From: Niallia circulans NBRC 13626
GTDB lineage: Bacteria; Bacillota; Bacilli; Bacillales; Cytobacillaceae
Length of the DNA stretch: 64,000 nucleotides
Assembly: GCF_001591585.1 (NCBI RefSeq)
Contig: NZ_BCVE01000024.1
Coordinates: forward strand, 1-64,000
Direction: 5' to 3'
The translations under genes were made by a program, and so were the position numbers. The notes beneath the pieces were generated by a model. The model was not told where the DNA came from. It saw nothing but the letters and a program-made list of their open reading frames with translations, and ran no database searches. This document shows, piece after piece, positions 51,973 to 59,861 of this stretch. Position 1 is the first letter of the stretch. Each line of letters starts with the position of its first letter.

Positions 51973-54801
51973 TTATAATTTTAACAATGGCCTGAAGCCA
52001 TTTACTTTGTAACTTTTACTACCTTTTGTATAACTCCAGTAATTCCCATCTTTACCATACCATTTATCTAGACGACAGTACTTTCCTCTTATTACTATCT
52101 TATCATTTGTATTTTCTACAATATCGTTGCACCAAGAAGTTCTTCCATCTATTAAATTCCAATCAACTTCATCCATTAAAGGGCTTTCTATATAATTCGC
52201 CCAATCACTATCAATATCTTTTTTATTTTTCCCTCCAGTTGGTAAACTTATTTTCTTATTTAGTCTGTTTTCCTCTAATCTAAAATTATTTAAACAACTT
52301 TTAATATTAATCCAAGAAATTTCATTTTGCACATTACGATCAGCAATTAATTTTCTTTGACCATCTTCTTGATCCACCATAATAAAATAAAAATCCCCAT
52401 CCGGATATGCAGAAGCTTCTGGCGGAAGGAATGGCCCTATTTCTTCGCCTAATCCACTAAACTGTCCAACCTGATTATATTTAGCAGCATAATGACAGCG
52501 AATTCGCTCACCGATTTTTATTGTATTTATATCTGTAACTTCGTTTACGTGAAATAATCTTCCTGTTCTCTCTATCTCCACTCCTGTAAAATAAAAATTA
52601 CCTTCTCCTTTAATTACAACATGATGTTCTTTATTCTCCAAATTTGATTCTTGAAAGAGCATTTGATTTATTCTTTTTGCAAAATGCTCCTCTTTTTTAT
52701 TTATATGGGTAGTAAATCTTTTAACAGTACCATCTATCGTTATTTCCATATTTTTCGAACTTAGTTTACTAGTAGAGCCAAAAATCTTAAATGATGTTCC
52801 TGTAAATTTAAACTCTAATTTAGAATTCCCGCTAGAAACCATCTTTTTGACAGGATAATTAACCATTTTGCTAGGAGCATAGTTTTCTTTTTTCCATTCT
52901 CCTTGAAAATTAAAAGCTCCACAATCACTTGCATAGAATTTGTAGTGCTGCTGTTTTGCAGTTGTTTCAAGAAGTAAATGCACATTATATACACTTCCAA
53001 TCACTTGATCCATTGTTTGTTTGCATCGATTAACATATGGAAGAAATGCATTGAGCACTAATTTTGCCTTCTGATATATTTCCTCAGTCTTTCTAATTTC
53101 TGTGGCTCTTATAATCAATGCTTGATATTGGCTTCTATTTATTGGAAGAATATATACTTTGTAAAAGTCATTATTAGTTAGTTTTTGCATTTCATTGTTC
53201 AACTGATTAATAGATTTGTCGAGTTTTTTTGCTTGTTTTTTCTTAGCTAACTCTTCTATCTCTATAAAGTATTTTAGAACTCGCTTATGCAATTTTAAAT
53301 ATTGCTCTATCGATTGTTCTACTAAACCTATCTTGTTACTTAGAGTGTTTTCAATGTAACTTGATTGTTTATTATGCCAATCCTTTGAGACAACTTCGAT
53401 TTTTAATCTTTCTTCCATTAAAAGACTTAATGGCTGATATTTAGTTCCAATGATAGCAGCTCCGCCATTTGTAGTATTTATAACTTCGATATTTTTATAG
53501 GAAGATACATAATGTTCTAAATAAGTCTTCATATTAATAAACCCTTTAGTAGACTTAATTAAATTGCCATGTACATCTTCTACCATTACAATATTTTCTT
53601 TATCCTCTTCAATCTTTTCCTTTTCATTTTCTATTTCACTTGAATAGCGTTGCTCTCCTTTTAGAGCCAGGTTTTGTCCGACCAAAATGATTGGATTAGA
53701 TTTTAATTCGCATGCAAGCTGCAAAGTAACTGCAGCGATAGTTGGTGCATCATTAATTCGTTTAACATATTGAGCAGAATCTCCAATATAATATGGTGTA
53801 ATGGTATCCTGAGAAGTAATCATATGAAGTTTAGGTCCCGGATAGTGCTTAAGTGTTTCAAATCCCACGCTCGTCCCATAAATCATGGGGACATCAATTA
53901 CATCTTCCTCCAGCATTTTTGTAAAAACAGTATAATTTATATCCTGAGGATCATAAGTACAAACAGCATCCGGAATAATTCCATTAGCAATTAATGCCTT
54001 ATTTGCGGAACCGACTGCAAAAATATAGGCTGTTTTATCTCTCTTAATTTTTTTTAAATTCTCATACTCTTCTTGTAAAGAGGGACCCGCTGATACAATT
54101 ATTAAAGGCTTATCCTTAAATATATGATCAAAACCGTTTAGAATATTAGGTGTACTCAATGTTGTTGGCAAATTAATTAAACTGTTTAATGTCCAACGTG
54201 CACTATATTTATTATCTATATAATGACTCTCATACTTTGCAGCAACTGCCTCTTTAAAATCTTCTGTAAACTGTTGAAACTTTCGTTCAAAGATTCTCTC
54301 ATAACTTGGCAAAGCGATTAGCATAATCCTCTCTTGAATATTCCCAGTTAAATTAATTAAGAAATCTTTTGGGTCAGTATCCACCGTATCAATAAATACA
54401 TTTTTCAACCGACTCAAATCTAAATTATCCAATCGATTGGATTCAAGAAATTGATAAAACACACTAGGTACTGGTTCAAATAAAGAATAATTCATATTAG
54501 GATATCTCTTTAATAATGTCTCTACATGATATCCAAGTCCTACACCATAAAAGAGAACATGGTCATATTTTTCAAATTCATCCTTATAGCGTTCTATTAG
54601 AACTTCAGCTTCTTTTCTTGGATCATATTTACTGTGAAGATAATAGTTTCTATTTTCAATCATGACAGATAACGTTGGTGTATTTTCAACTTTTGTATGC
54701 AATATCTCTAATTTCTCTTCATCTGTCTCATTATTTAAAGTATTTAAGGAACTACGTAAATAAGGAAACATGTTCATAAGAAGTTTTTGGTTCTCTCCCA
54801 T
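51973..54801 (-). CDS. Maf-type flagellin glycosyltransferase (DUF115/MAF_flag10) with extended C-terminus
   Basis: This 942-residue protein is of the motility-associated factor class that transfers nonulosonic acid from the CMP form to flagellin Ser/Thr. The DUF115/Maf core (about 60-480) is clear: VLFYGVGLGYHVETLLKRYP, PLIIVSAGPSLQEEYENLKK, FAVGSANKALIANGIIPDAV, NPIILVGQNLALKGEQRYSS and NTTNGGAAI. A coiled region follows (about 480-600). The last ~330 residues are a beta-rich extension (FKFTGTSFKIFGSTSK... to GKYCRLDKWYGKD) not usual for Maf, of a kind I associate with phage-tail and surface proteins. I start at the ATG at 54801 behind GGAGGG. It follows pseB by 27 bases and is close to hag, its probable target. 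Confidence 0.83.
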   Translation of the reverse strand: MGENQKLLMNMFPYLRSSLNTLNNETDEEKLEILHTKVENTPTLSVMIENRNYYLHSKYDPRKEAEVLIERYKDEFEKYDHVLFYGVGLGYHVETLLKRYPNMNYSLFEPVPSVFYQFLESNRLDNLDLSRLKNVFIDTVDTDPKDFLINLTGNIQERIMLIALPSYERIFERKFQQFTEDFKEAVAAKYESHYIDNKYSARWTLNSLINLPTTLSTPNILNGFDHIFKDKPLIIVSAGPSLQEEYENLKKIKRDKTAYIFAVGSANKALIANGIIPDAVCTYDPQDINYTVFTKMLEEDVIDVPMIYGTSVGFETLKHYPGPKLHMITSQDTITPYYIGDSAQYVKRINDAPTIAAVTLQLACELKSNPIILVGQNLALKGEQRYSSEIENEKEKIEEDKENIVMVEDVHGNLIKSTKGFINMKTYLEHYVSSYKNIEVINTTNGGAAIIGTKYQPLSLLMEERLKIEVVSKDWHNKQSSYIENTLSNKIGLVEQSIEQYLKLHKRVLKYFIEIEELAKKKQAKKLDKSINQLNNEMQKLTNNDFYKVYILPINRSQYQALIIRATEIRKTEEIYQKAKLVLNAFLPYVNRCKQTMDQVIGSVYNVHLLLETTAKQQHYKFYASDCGAFNFQGEWKKENYAPSKMVNYPVKKMVSSGNSKLEFKFTGTSFKIFGSTSKLSSKNMEITIDGTVKRFTTHINKKEEHFAKRINQMLFQESNLENKEHHVVIKGEGNFYFTGVEIERTGRLFHVNEVTDINTIKIGERIRCHYAAKYNQVGQFSGLGEEIGPFLPPEASAYPDGDFYFIMVDQEDGQRKLIADRNVQNEISWINIKSCLNNFRLEENRLNKKISLPTGGKNKKDIDSDWANYIESPLMDEVDWNLIDGRTSWCNDIVENTNDKIVIRGKYCRLDKWYGKDGNYWSYTKGSKSYKVNGFRPLLKL

Positions 54802-54828
54802 CCTGAGTCCCTCCAATCAATGTATTTA

Positions 54829-55839
54829 TCAAAGTAGATTTTCTTCTAAAATCCATGTTTTTAATATATCCTTTGATATTACTGCCTCCTCATGAGGATG
54901 TACTTTTTGAAACGTCGGAGTAATTAAATTTGGATAATTCTCGCCTGTCGCACCATATGGTGGCCTGATTATATACATATCCTCTGTTTCTAATGCAACT
55001 CGACCTTCATCTTCGGTCATTAATTCTTCATACATCTTTTCACCAGGGCGTAAGCCGATTTCCTTAATATCAACTCGATGGGAGCTGTACTGCTGTTCCA
55101 TTTCATCGACAATGATTTCCACTAAATCCTGCAAGCGTATAACCGGCATTTTCAAGACAAAAACCTCTCCGCCGTAAGCTATTGCATTAGCCTTTAACAT
55201 TAACGATATTGCCTGCTTAGGCGTCATCATATAACGAAGCATTTCCTTATTGGTCACAGTCACGTAACCTTTTTCTATAATTTGCTTTTTAAATAATGGG
55301 ATAACTGATCCCCTTGATCCCATTACATTGCCGAATCGAACAGAACTAAAAATGGTATTTTTAGGACCCTTTTGATAGTTGGCTGCAGAAACAAGCCTTT
55401 CAGCCGTCAATTTCGTTGCTCCATAAGCATTAGTAGGGGCAATCGCTTTATCTGTACTTGTAAACAAGACTCTTTTTACACCAGCATCTAATGCAGCTTG
55501 AATGACATTTTGTGTTCCGATGACATTTGTTTTCACCGCTTCAAAAGGATTATACTCGCACGCAGGTACATGTTTCATTGCTGCTAAATGAAACACAAAA
55601 TCAATATCTTCCATTGCCATTAACAGCCTCTGCTGATCTCTCACATCACCAATTAAGTATCTAATATTAGATACATTCCCCATCTCTTGCTGCAGTTCAA
55701 ATTGTTTATATTCATCCCTGCTAAATATCCGAACAACTTCCGGTTCACACTTTAAAAGTTCTATTAAAAGCTGCTTACCTATTGTTCCTGTTCCGCCAAT
55801 AATCAAAATCTTTTTACGATAGTATAGCTTATTATCCAT
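54829..55839 (-). CDS. pseB: UDP-GlcNAc 4,6-dehydratase (inverting), PseB/FlaA1-like
   Basis: PseB converts UDP-GlcNAc to the 4-keto-6-deoxy-L-arabino sugar, first step to pseudaminic acid. The 336-residue SDR has ILIIGGTGTIGKQLLIELLK as NAD motif, the family segment FHLAAMKHVPACEYNPFEAV, TSTDKAIAPTNAYGATKLTA (Asp-Lys and YxxxK catalytic residues), and RFGNVMGSRGSVIPLFKKQI. The short, soluble form without N-terminal membrane helices fits PseB rather than CapD/WbpM. It is encoded between a gene of unknown function and the Maf gene, close to hag. Confidence 0.88.
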   Translation of the reverse strand: MDNKLYYRKKILIIGGTGTIGKQLLIELLKCEPEVVRIFSRDEYKQFELQQEMGNVSNIRYLIGDVRDQQRLLMAMEDIDFVFHLAAMKHVPACEYNPFEAVKTNVIGTQNVIQAALDAGVKRVLFTSTDKAIAPTNAYGATKLTAERLVSAANYQKGPKNTIFSSVRFGNVMGSRGSVIPLFKKQIIEKGYVTVTNKEMLRYMMTPKQAISLMLKANAIAYGGEVFVLKMPVIRLQDLVEIIVDEMEQQYSSHRVDIKEIGLRPGEKMYEELMTEDEGRVALETEDMYIIRPPYGATGENYPNLITPTFQKVHPHEEAVISKDILKTWILEENLL

Positions 55840-55854
55840 TTAATTAACTCTTTT

Positions 55855-56445
55855 CTATTTATTTATAACCTGAAATGTCTCTTCAGTGATTGATCCAATT
55901 GATTCAAATTGTGGAAGAATTTCATAAGAAATAATATCTCCAATTAGGATGTAATCATGACTTTCTATTGCGTCCAGCAGGTTGGGTAATTCAACTTCGA
56001 AATGATTAGCGACATTCAATAGTTTTTCCTTATACTCATTTAACTCCGTATTGCCCATACTTTTTATCGTACTATACATCCAATTTAATCCTTCCAATAA
56101 ATCTTGAAGCATGCCCCATGATTCTTCTGTTGGGGATTGATAAAATTGCTCTGTAAGCTGTTTAATACTTGGGATAGCACGATTACTATATTCGTTTAAT
56201 GATACCGTTAAATCGTTAATAAATTCATCAATTGTTTTTGTCACTAATTCTATTTTTTCAATTGTATTGATTTGCTCCATAATTTGTTCTTCAAAATCAC
56301 TATAAACTTCTTTTCCATTAATAATTAAGTGACTAAAGTATAATTTGTTTTTTTCTAAGTCTTCATTAATTTTTTGTATAAGTATATCTATATTTTTCAC
56401 GCTATTTTCATAAATAAGCATTTCACTGGATAGATGTAATTCCAT
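55855..56445 (-). CDS. Uncharacterised helical protein next to hag and pseB
   Basis: I do not recognise this 196-residue protein. It is acidic and almost wholly alpha-helical in character, with no membrane segment, signal peptide or catalytic motif that I can see. One more variable stretch lies at about 40-50 (FSHLIINGKEVYSDFE). It is the first gene of the orf-pseB-maf transcript, with a sigma-D-like promoter just upstream, so it should be made together with flagellin. A role as partner or chaperone in glycosylation is possible but unproven. Confidence 0.7.
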   Translation of the reverse strand: MELHLSSEMLIYENSVKNIDILIQKINEDLEKNKLYFSHLIINGKEVYSDFEEQIMEQINTIEKIELVTKTIDEFINDLTVSLNEYSNRAIPSIKQLTEQFYQSPTEESWGMLQDLLEGLNWMYSTIKSMGNTELNEYKEKLLNVANHFEVELPNLLDAIESHDYILIGDIISYEILPQFESIGSITEETFQVINK

Positions 56446-56477
56446 TTAGTAACCCCCAACAATGTATTCTACTTACT

Positions 56478-56503
56478 ATATCGGTATTATTTCTAAGAGT
56501 TGA
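56478..56503 (-). promoter_or_regulatory. Sigma-D-like promoter of the glycosylation genes
   Basis: On the minus strand TCAA (56500-56503) and ACCGATAT (56478-56485) are 14 bases apart; the sigma-D consensus is TAAA-N14-16-GCCGATAT. The -10 element matches in 7 of 8 bases and the -35 in 3 of 4. It lies 33 bases before the first glycosylation gene and beyond the hag terminator. Confidence 0.6.
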
Positions 56504-56561
56504 ATAACAAAACAGAAGATAAATAATGGAAGGAAAGGTATCGAGGCGTTATAAAAGCAAA

Positions 56562-56590
56562 AAATGACTACCGAAATCCGGTAGTCATTT
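56562..56590 (-). terminator. Terminator of hag
   Basis: AAATGACTACCG (56562-56573) pairs perfectly with CGGTAGTCATTT (56579-56590) around a 5-base loop, with a T-rich tail on the minus strand. It lies directly past the flagellin stop codon, so the glycosylation genes need their own promoter. Confidence 0.9.
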
Positions 56591-56597
56591 AAGATTA

Positions 56598-57722
56598 TTA
56601 ACCTAATAATTGTAATACTGCTTGTGGACGTTGGTTAGCTTGAGCAAGCATAGATTGAGATGCTTGAGAAAGGATGTTAGACTTAGTCATTTCCATCATT
56701 TCTTTTGCCATGTCTACGTCACGTACACGAGATTCAGCAGATTGTAAGTTCTCAGAAGAGTTACCTAAGTTACTGATTGTATGCTCTAAACGGTTTTGGA
56801 ATGCTCCAAGTTTAGAACGTTCAGCAGAAACTTGGTTAATAGCTGCATCAATAGTTGAAATTGCAGAAGTAGCTTTTTTATGATCGCTGATATCTAAAGC
56901 ATATACTTCAGCACCAGTAGCATTACCAGCATCTGTAAGTTTATTTGCAGCACCTGAAGCAAATTTAGAATCTGCTGATTTGGCAACAAGTTCAGCCCCA
57001 ATAGTAGTTCCATTTTCTGTCAATACTTTATTTGCTCCTGTAACCGTTGCACCACTAGCTGAATTGTAGTCTTCAGTTCCAGCTGTACCGCCAGTTACCC
57101 ATGCATTTTTTTGGCCAGCTTGAGTAGATTGGCCAATTTGTGCTGTAGATCCTGCCGTACCAGCAATTCCAAGTGCTTCTGCACGCATATCAAAAATATC
57201 AACAGTAAAGTTTTGTTGTGAGTTTGCACCAACTTGTAAGTGTAAACCATTTCCGCTTTCTGTATTACCAGCAGTTGCAACTCTATTACCACTGCTTAAG
57301 CTTTGTGAACCATTCAATAATTTCTTTTGGTTAAACTCAGTATTGTTACCAATACGGTTAATTTCAGAAGTTAATTGGTTTAATTCTTTTTGTAGCTCTT
57401 GACGGTCTTGATCTGTATTTGTATCATTCGCTGCTTGTGTAGCAAGTTCACGCATACGTTGTAGAATAGAATGCGTTTCGTTTAAAGCACCTTCAGCTGT
57501 TTGGATTAAAGAAATACCATCTTGAGAATTACGTTGTGCTTGATTTAAACCGCTGATTTGTCCACGCATTTTCTCAGAAATTGCTAGACCTGCTGCGTCG
57601 TCTCCTGCACGGTTAATACGTAAACCAGAAGATAATTTCTCCATAGATTTAGAAGCATTTGTTTGGTTTGCACCCATTTGGCGATAAGTATTCATCGCTG
57701 ATAAGTTATGATTGATAATCAT
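56598..57722 (-). CDS. hag: Flagellin, main filament protein
   Basis: Flagellin is secreted unfolded through the flagellar channel and polymerises below the FliD cap. The 374-residue protein has conserved D0/D1 ends: MIINHNLSAMNTYRQMGANQ to about 140 and ISTIDAAINQVSAERSKLGA to the end, finishing VLQLLG. The middle (about 145-275) is variable and rich in Ser, Thr, Gly and Ala, without many charges, which suits O-glycosylation by the Maf protein encoded nearby. It has a sigma-D-like promoter and a CsrA-type hairpin in its leader, so both transcription and translation are probably controlled as in B. subtilis. Confidence 0.97.
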   Translation of the reverse strand: MIINHNLSAMNTYRQMGANQTNASKSMEKLSSGLRINRAGDDAAGLAISEKMRGQISGLNQAQRNSQDGISLIQTAEGALNETHSILQRMRELATQAANDTNTDQDRQELQKELNQLTSEINRIGNNTEFNQKKLLNGSQSLSSGNRVATAGNTESGNGLHLQVGANSQQNFTVDIFDMRAEALGIAGTAGSTAQIGQSTQAGQKNAWVTGGTAGTEDYNSASGATVTGANKVLTENGTTIGAELVAKSADSKFASGAANKLTDAGNATGAEVYALDISDHKKATSAISTIDAAINQVSAERSKLGAFQNRLEHTISNLGNSSENLQSAESRVRDVDMAKEMMEMTKSNILSQASQSMLAQANQRPQAVLQLLG

Positions 57723-57732
57723 TGTTTGTTTT

Positions 57733-57767
57733 CCTCCCTGAATATAAATAATTCCACATCCATGTGG
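57733..57767 (-). promoter_or_regulatory. CsrA-binding sites in the hag leader
   Basis: On the mRNA CCACATGGATGTGG (57754-57767) forms a hairpin with GGA in its loop, the classical CsrA site. A second GGA lies in the ribosome site GGGAGG (57733-57738). Two such sites let a CsrA dimer bridge and block translation, as known for B. subtilis hag; csrA is the next gene upstream. Confidence 0.75.
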
Positions 57768-57822
57768 TTAGCCGGTCATTTCAAAAAGTCGGCCGCCTTC
57801 TTGAATTGCCGTTCTATTAAAT

Positions 57823-57849
57823 ATATCGACAGGGAATTATTTATGTTTA
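57823..57849 (-). promoter_or_regulatory. Sigma-D promoter of hag
   Basis: On the minus strand TAAA (57846-57849) and GTCGATAT (57823-57830) are 15 bases apart, matching the sigma-D consensus TAAA-N15-GCCGATAT in all but one base. It leaves an untranslated leader of about 95 bases that holds the CsrA hairpin. Confidence 0.85.
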
Positions 57850-57868
57850 GTATATTGACAATAAAAAT

Positions 57869-58102
57869 CTAATTATTTTTTCCTAATTGATTAGTAAGAT
57901 TTTTTATAAAATCTACGGAAGCATCTCCTGCTTCATTATTTTCATTTTGAATAGCTACATATACCTCTTTTCTATGTATTTCGATATTTTTTGGGGCTTC
58001 GATTCCGATTTTTATTTGCTCTCCTTCAATTGCTAGGATTGTTATTTCAATATCATTTGCAATTTTTATCGATTGATTTACTTTTCGTTTTAATACCAGC
58101 AT
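57869..58102 (-). CDS. csrA: Carbon storage regulator CsrA
   Basis: CsrA is a small RNA-binding dimer that represses hag translation by covering its ribosome site. The 77-residue protein starts [20 protein letters not shown] and has the RNA-contact region [20 protein letters not shown]. It overlaps the fliW stop codon by one base (TAATG), so the regulator and its antagonist are made together. Confidence 0.96.
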   Translation of the reverse strand: MLVLKRKVNQSIKIANDIEITILAIEGEQIKIGIEAPKNIEIHRKEVYVAIQNENNEAGDASVDFIKNLTNQLGKNN

Positions 58103-58551
58103 TATTTAGAACCCTCCTTTTGTTCCTTGAAAAGAAAAAGTTCATGTTTGGTTTGATAATCTGAATCTACTAGTATGACTTGTTTGCCTCTTTTCAGCTT
58201 ATCGTTTATAACGATTGGTCCTTGAAGATTAGCTGTAATGCTTTTCAATTCTTCTTTAATGGTTAATAGAGAAAAGATGACTACTTCTTTTGTATCTTGT
58301 ATTTTTAATAACTCTTTCACCTCATCGGAAATTTTCACTGCGTATTCTTTAAAATACAAAAATGGATCTATCATGACAAAAGCTAATAAGGGGGTTGCTA
58401 TTGATTGAAGTACGAAAAGGTCTGCTCCACCTTCTAAAGGCAATATATAGAATTCTTTCTCCTCTTCAAATCCAGGTAATCCTTGTTCAAATCGAATTAT
58501 TTTGTCTTTTTCTATAGAGACATTACCATGAAATTTCGTTTTAATTTCCAC
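58102..58551 (-). CDS. fliW: Flagellar assembly factor FliW
   Basis: FliW binds CsrA and removes it from hag mRNA; flagellin in turn binds FliW, giving a three-part switch that matches flagellin synthesis to export. The 149-residue beta-barrel protein has the family segments [20 protein letters not shown] and the C-terminal [20 protein letters not shown]. It lies between flgL and csrA, as in B. subtilis. Confidence 0.95.
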   Translation of the reverse strand: MEIKTKFHGNVSIEKDKIIRFEQGLPGFEEEKEFYILPLEGGADLFVLQSIATPLLAFVMIDPFLYFKEYAVKISDEVKELLKIQDTKEVVIFSLLTIKEELKSITANLQGPIVINDKLKRGKQVILVDSDYQTKHELFLFKEQKEGSK

Positions 58552-58644
58552 TTTATACCCACCATTCTCAATTTAATTTATTATCTGCATCCATTAGAAA
58601 AAAATTCTGTTTGCCATCTATCTATAGTTAATTCTATTATAAAC

Positions 58645-58671
58645 GAAAAAAGCTATCCAATCGGACAGCTT
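58645..58671 (-). terminator. Terminator-like hairpin after flgL
   Basis: AAGCTATCC (58650-58658) pairs with GGACAGCTT (58663-58671) with one wobble; a T-run follows on the minus strand. It overlaps the flgL stop codon and lies 94 bases before fliW. It could reduce read-through into fliW-csrA. Confidence 0.65.
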
Positions 58672-59815
58672 ATCGTAAAAAGTCTACTAATGATCTTTGC
58701 ATAATTTGCGCTCCTACTTGAAGGGATGCATTATGAACCAGCTGCTGTGTTAAGTAGCCCATCACTGCTTCTTCAAAATCCATATTTTCATTCTCAGAAA
58801 GTGTTTCATTCGCAACAACCTCTTGCTTCTTCAATCTACTTTCAACCATTTCAGCACGATTCAATTGTGCTCCTAATTGAGATTGTGTGGAAACAACATC
58901 CGTTATATACCCATCAATTGCATCTAATGATTTAGTAATTTCCTTCCCTGTTGCGTCTGGGTCCAAGATCATTTTCTTAATTGCCTCAATTCCGCCAAAC
59001 ATATCTAATGAAAAAGCATTACTTGAAGTTATATTAACAGGGATAGATATACCTTTTGAGACTTCTAATAGCACTTGATTTGAATTCGTCGAAACAGCAG
59101 TATCTTTTGAAATAACAATACTTCCACTATCTATTTTCTTTTCTGCAGCAACTGTTTCTCCATCTTTATATGGTAATTCTTCTTGATAGATATATGTTAT
59201 TTCTCCTGTATTTCCATCAATTTCAATCGAAGAGCCATTTTTATTTTTAAACATATTATCAGTACTATCATAGGTATATTTATTTCCTTGATAATTTATT
59301 ACATATTCAGAAGGATTAATAGACCCATCTGCTAAACCAGCTTGAAATCCCTCAAATTCCATATCTATTTGATTTAAATTCATGGGAGAGGACGCTGTAT
59401 CCGTGCCATTAAAAATATACTTATCCCCTACTTTTGTTTCTGCCAATGTTACTAACTGTTCTTGTAATGTGGTAATTTCATCGACAATATTCTTACGTGC
59501 CGTTTCATCATACGTATCATTTGACGCTTGCACTGTCAATTCTCTAATTTTTTGTAAAATTTGGTTCGCACTATCTAGTGCAGTATCAGCATTTTCCATC
59601 CAGTTATATCCTTCATTAAGGTTGCGCTGATATTGTTTTATCTCCGATACTTGTGTACGATAACGCATCCCTTTCATGGCTACAACAGGATCATCAGAGG
59701 GTTTAGTTATTTTTTTCCCTGTTGTAATTTGATCAGAAAGCCTTTGTAAATCCTTATAGCTGTTACTAATGTATTTCAAATTATTATTGGTAAGCATTGA
59801 TTGAGTTACTCTCAT
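58670..59815 (-). CDS. flgL: Flagellar hook-filament junction protein FlgL
   Basis: FlgL (HAP3) is the second junction protein joining hook and filament. The 381-residue protein has the flagellin-like N-terminus RVTQSMLTNNNLKYISNSYK and ITTGKKITKPSDDPVVAMKG, and the flagellin-like C-terminus ending LQVGAQIMQRSLVDFLR. It is longer than B. subtilis FlgL (298 residues) by a variable middle region at about 150-290. It follows flgK by 46 bases. Confidence 0.95.
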   Translation of the reverse strand: MRVTQSMLTNNNLKYISNSYKDLQRLSDQITTGKKITKPSDDPVVAMKGMRYRTQVSEIKQYQRNLNEGYNWMENADTALDSANQILQKIRELTVQASNDTYDETARKNIVDEITTLQEQLVTLAETKVGDKYIFNGTDTASSPMNLNQIDMEFEGFQAGLADGSINPSEYVINYQGNKYTYDSTDNMFKNKNGSSIEIDGNTGEITYIYQEELPYKDGETVAAEKKIDSGSIVISKDTAVSTNSNQVLLEVSKGISIPVNITSSNAFSLDMFGGIEAIKKMILDPDATGKEITKSLDAIDGYITDVVSTQSQLGAQLNRAEMVESRLKKQEVVANETLSENENMDFEEAVMGYLTQQLVHNASLQVGAQIMQRSLVDFLR

Positions 59816-59861
59816 TTGCCTGTTACACTCCTAGTTTTAATTAGTTGGAAAATAGAAGTTT

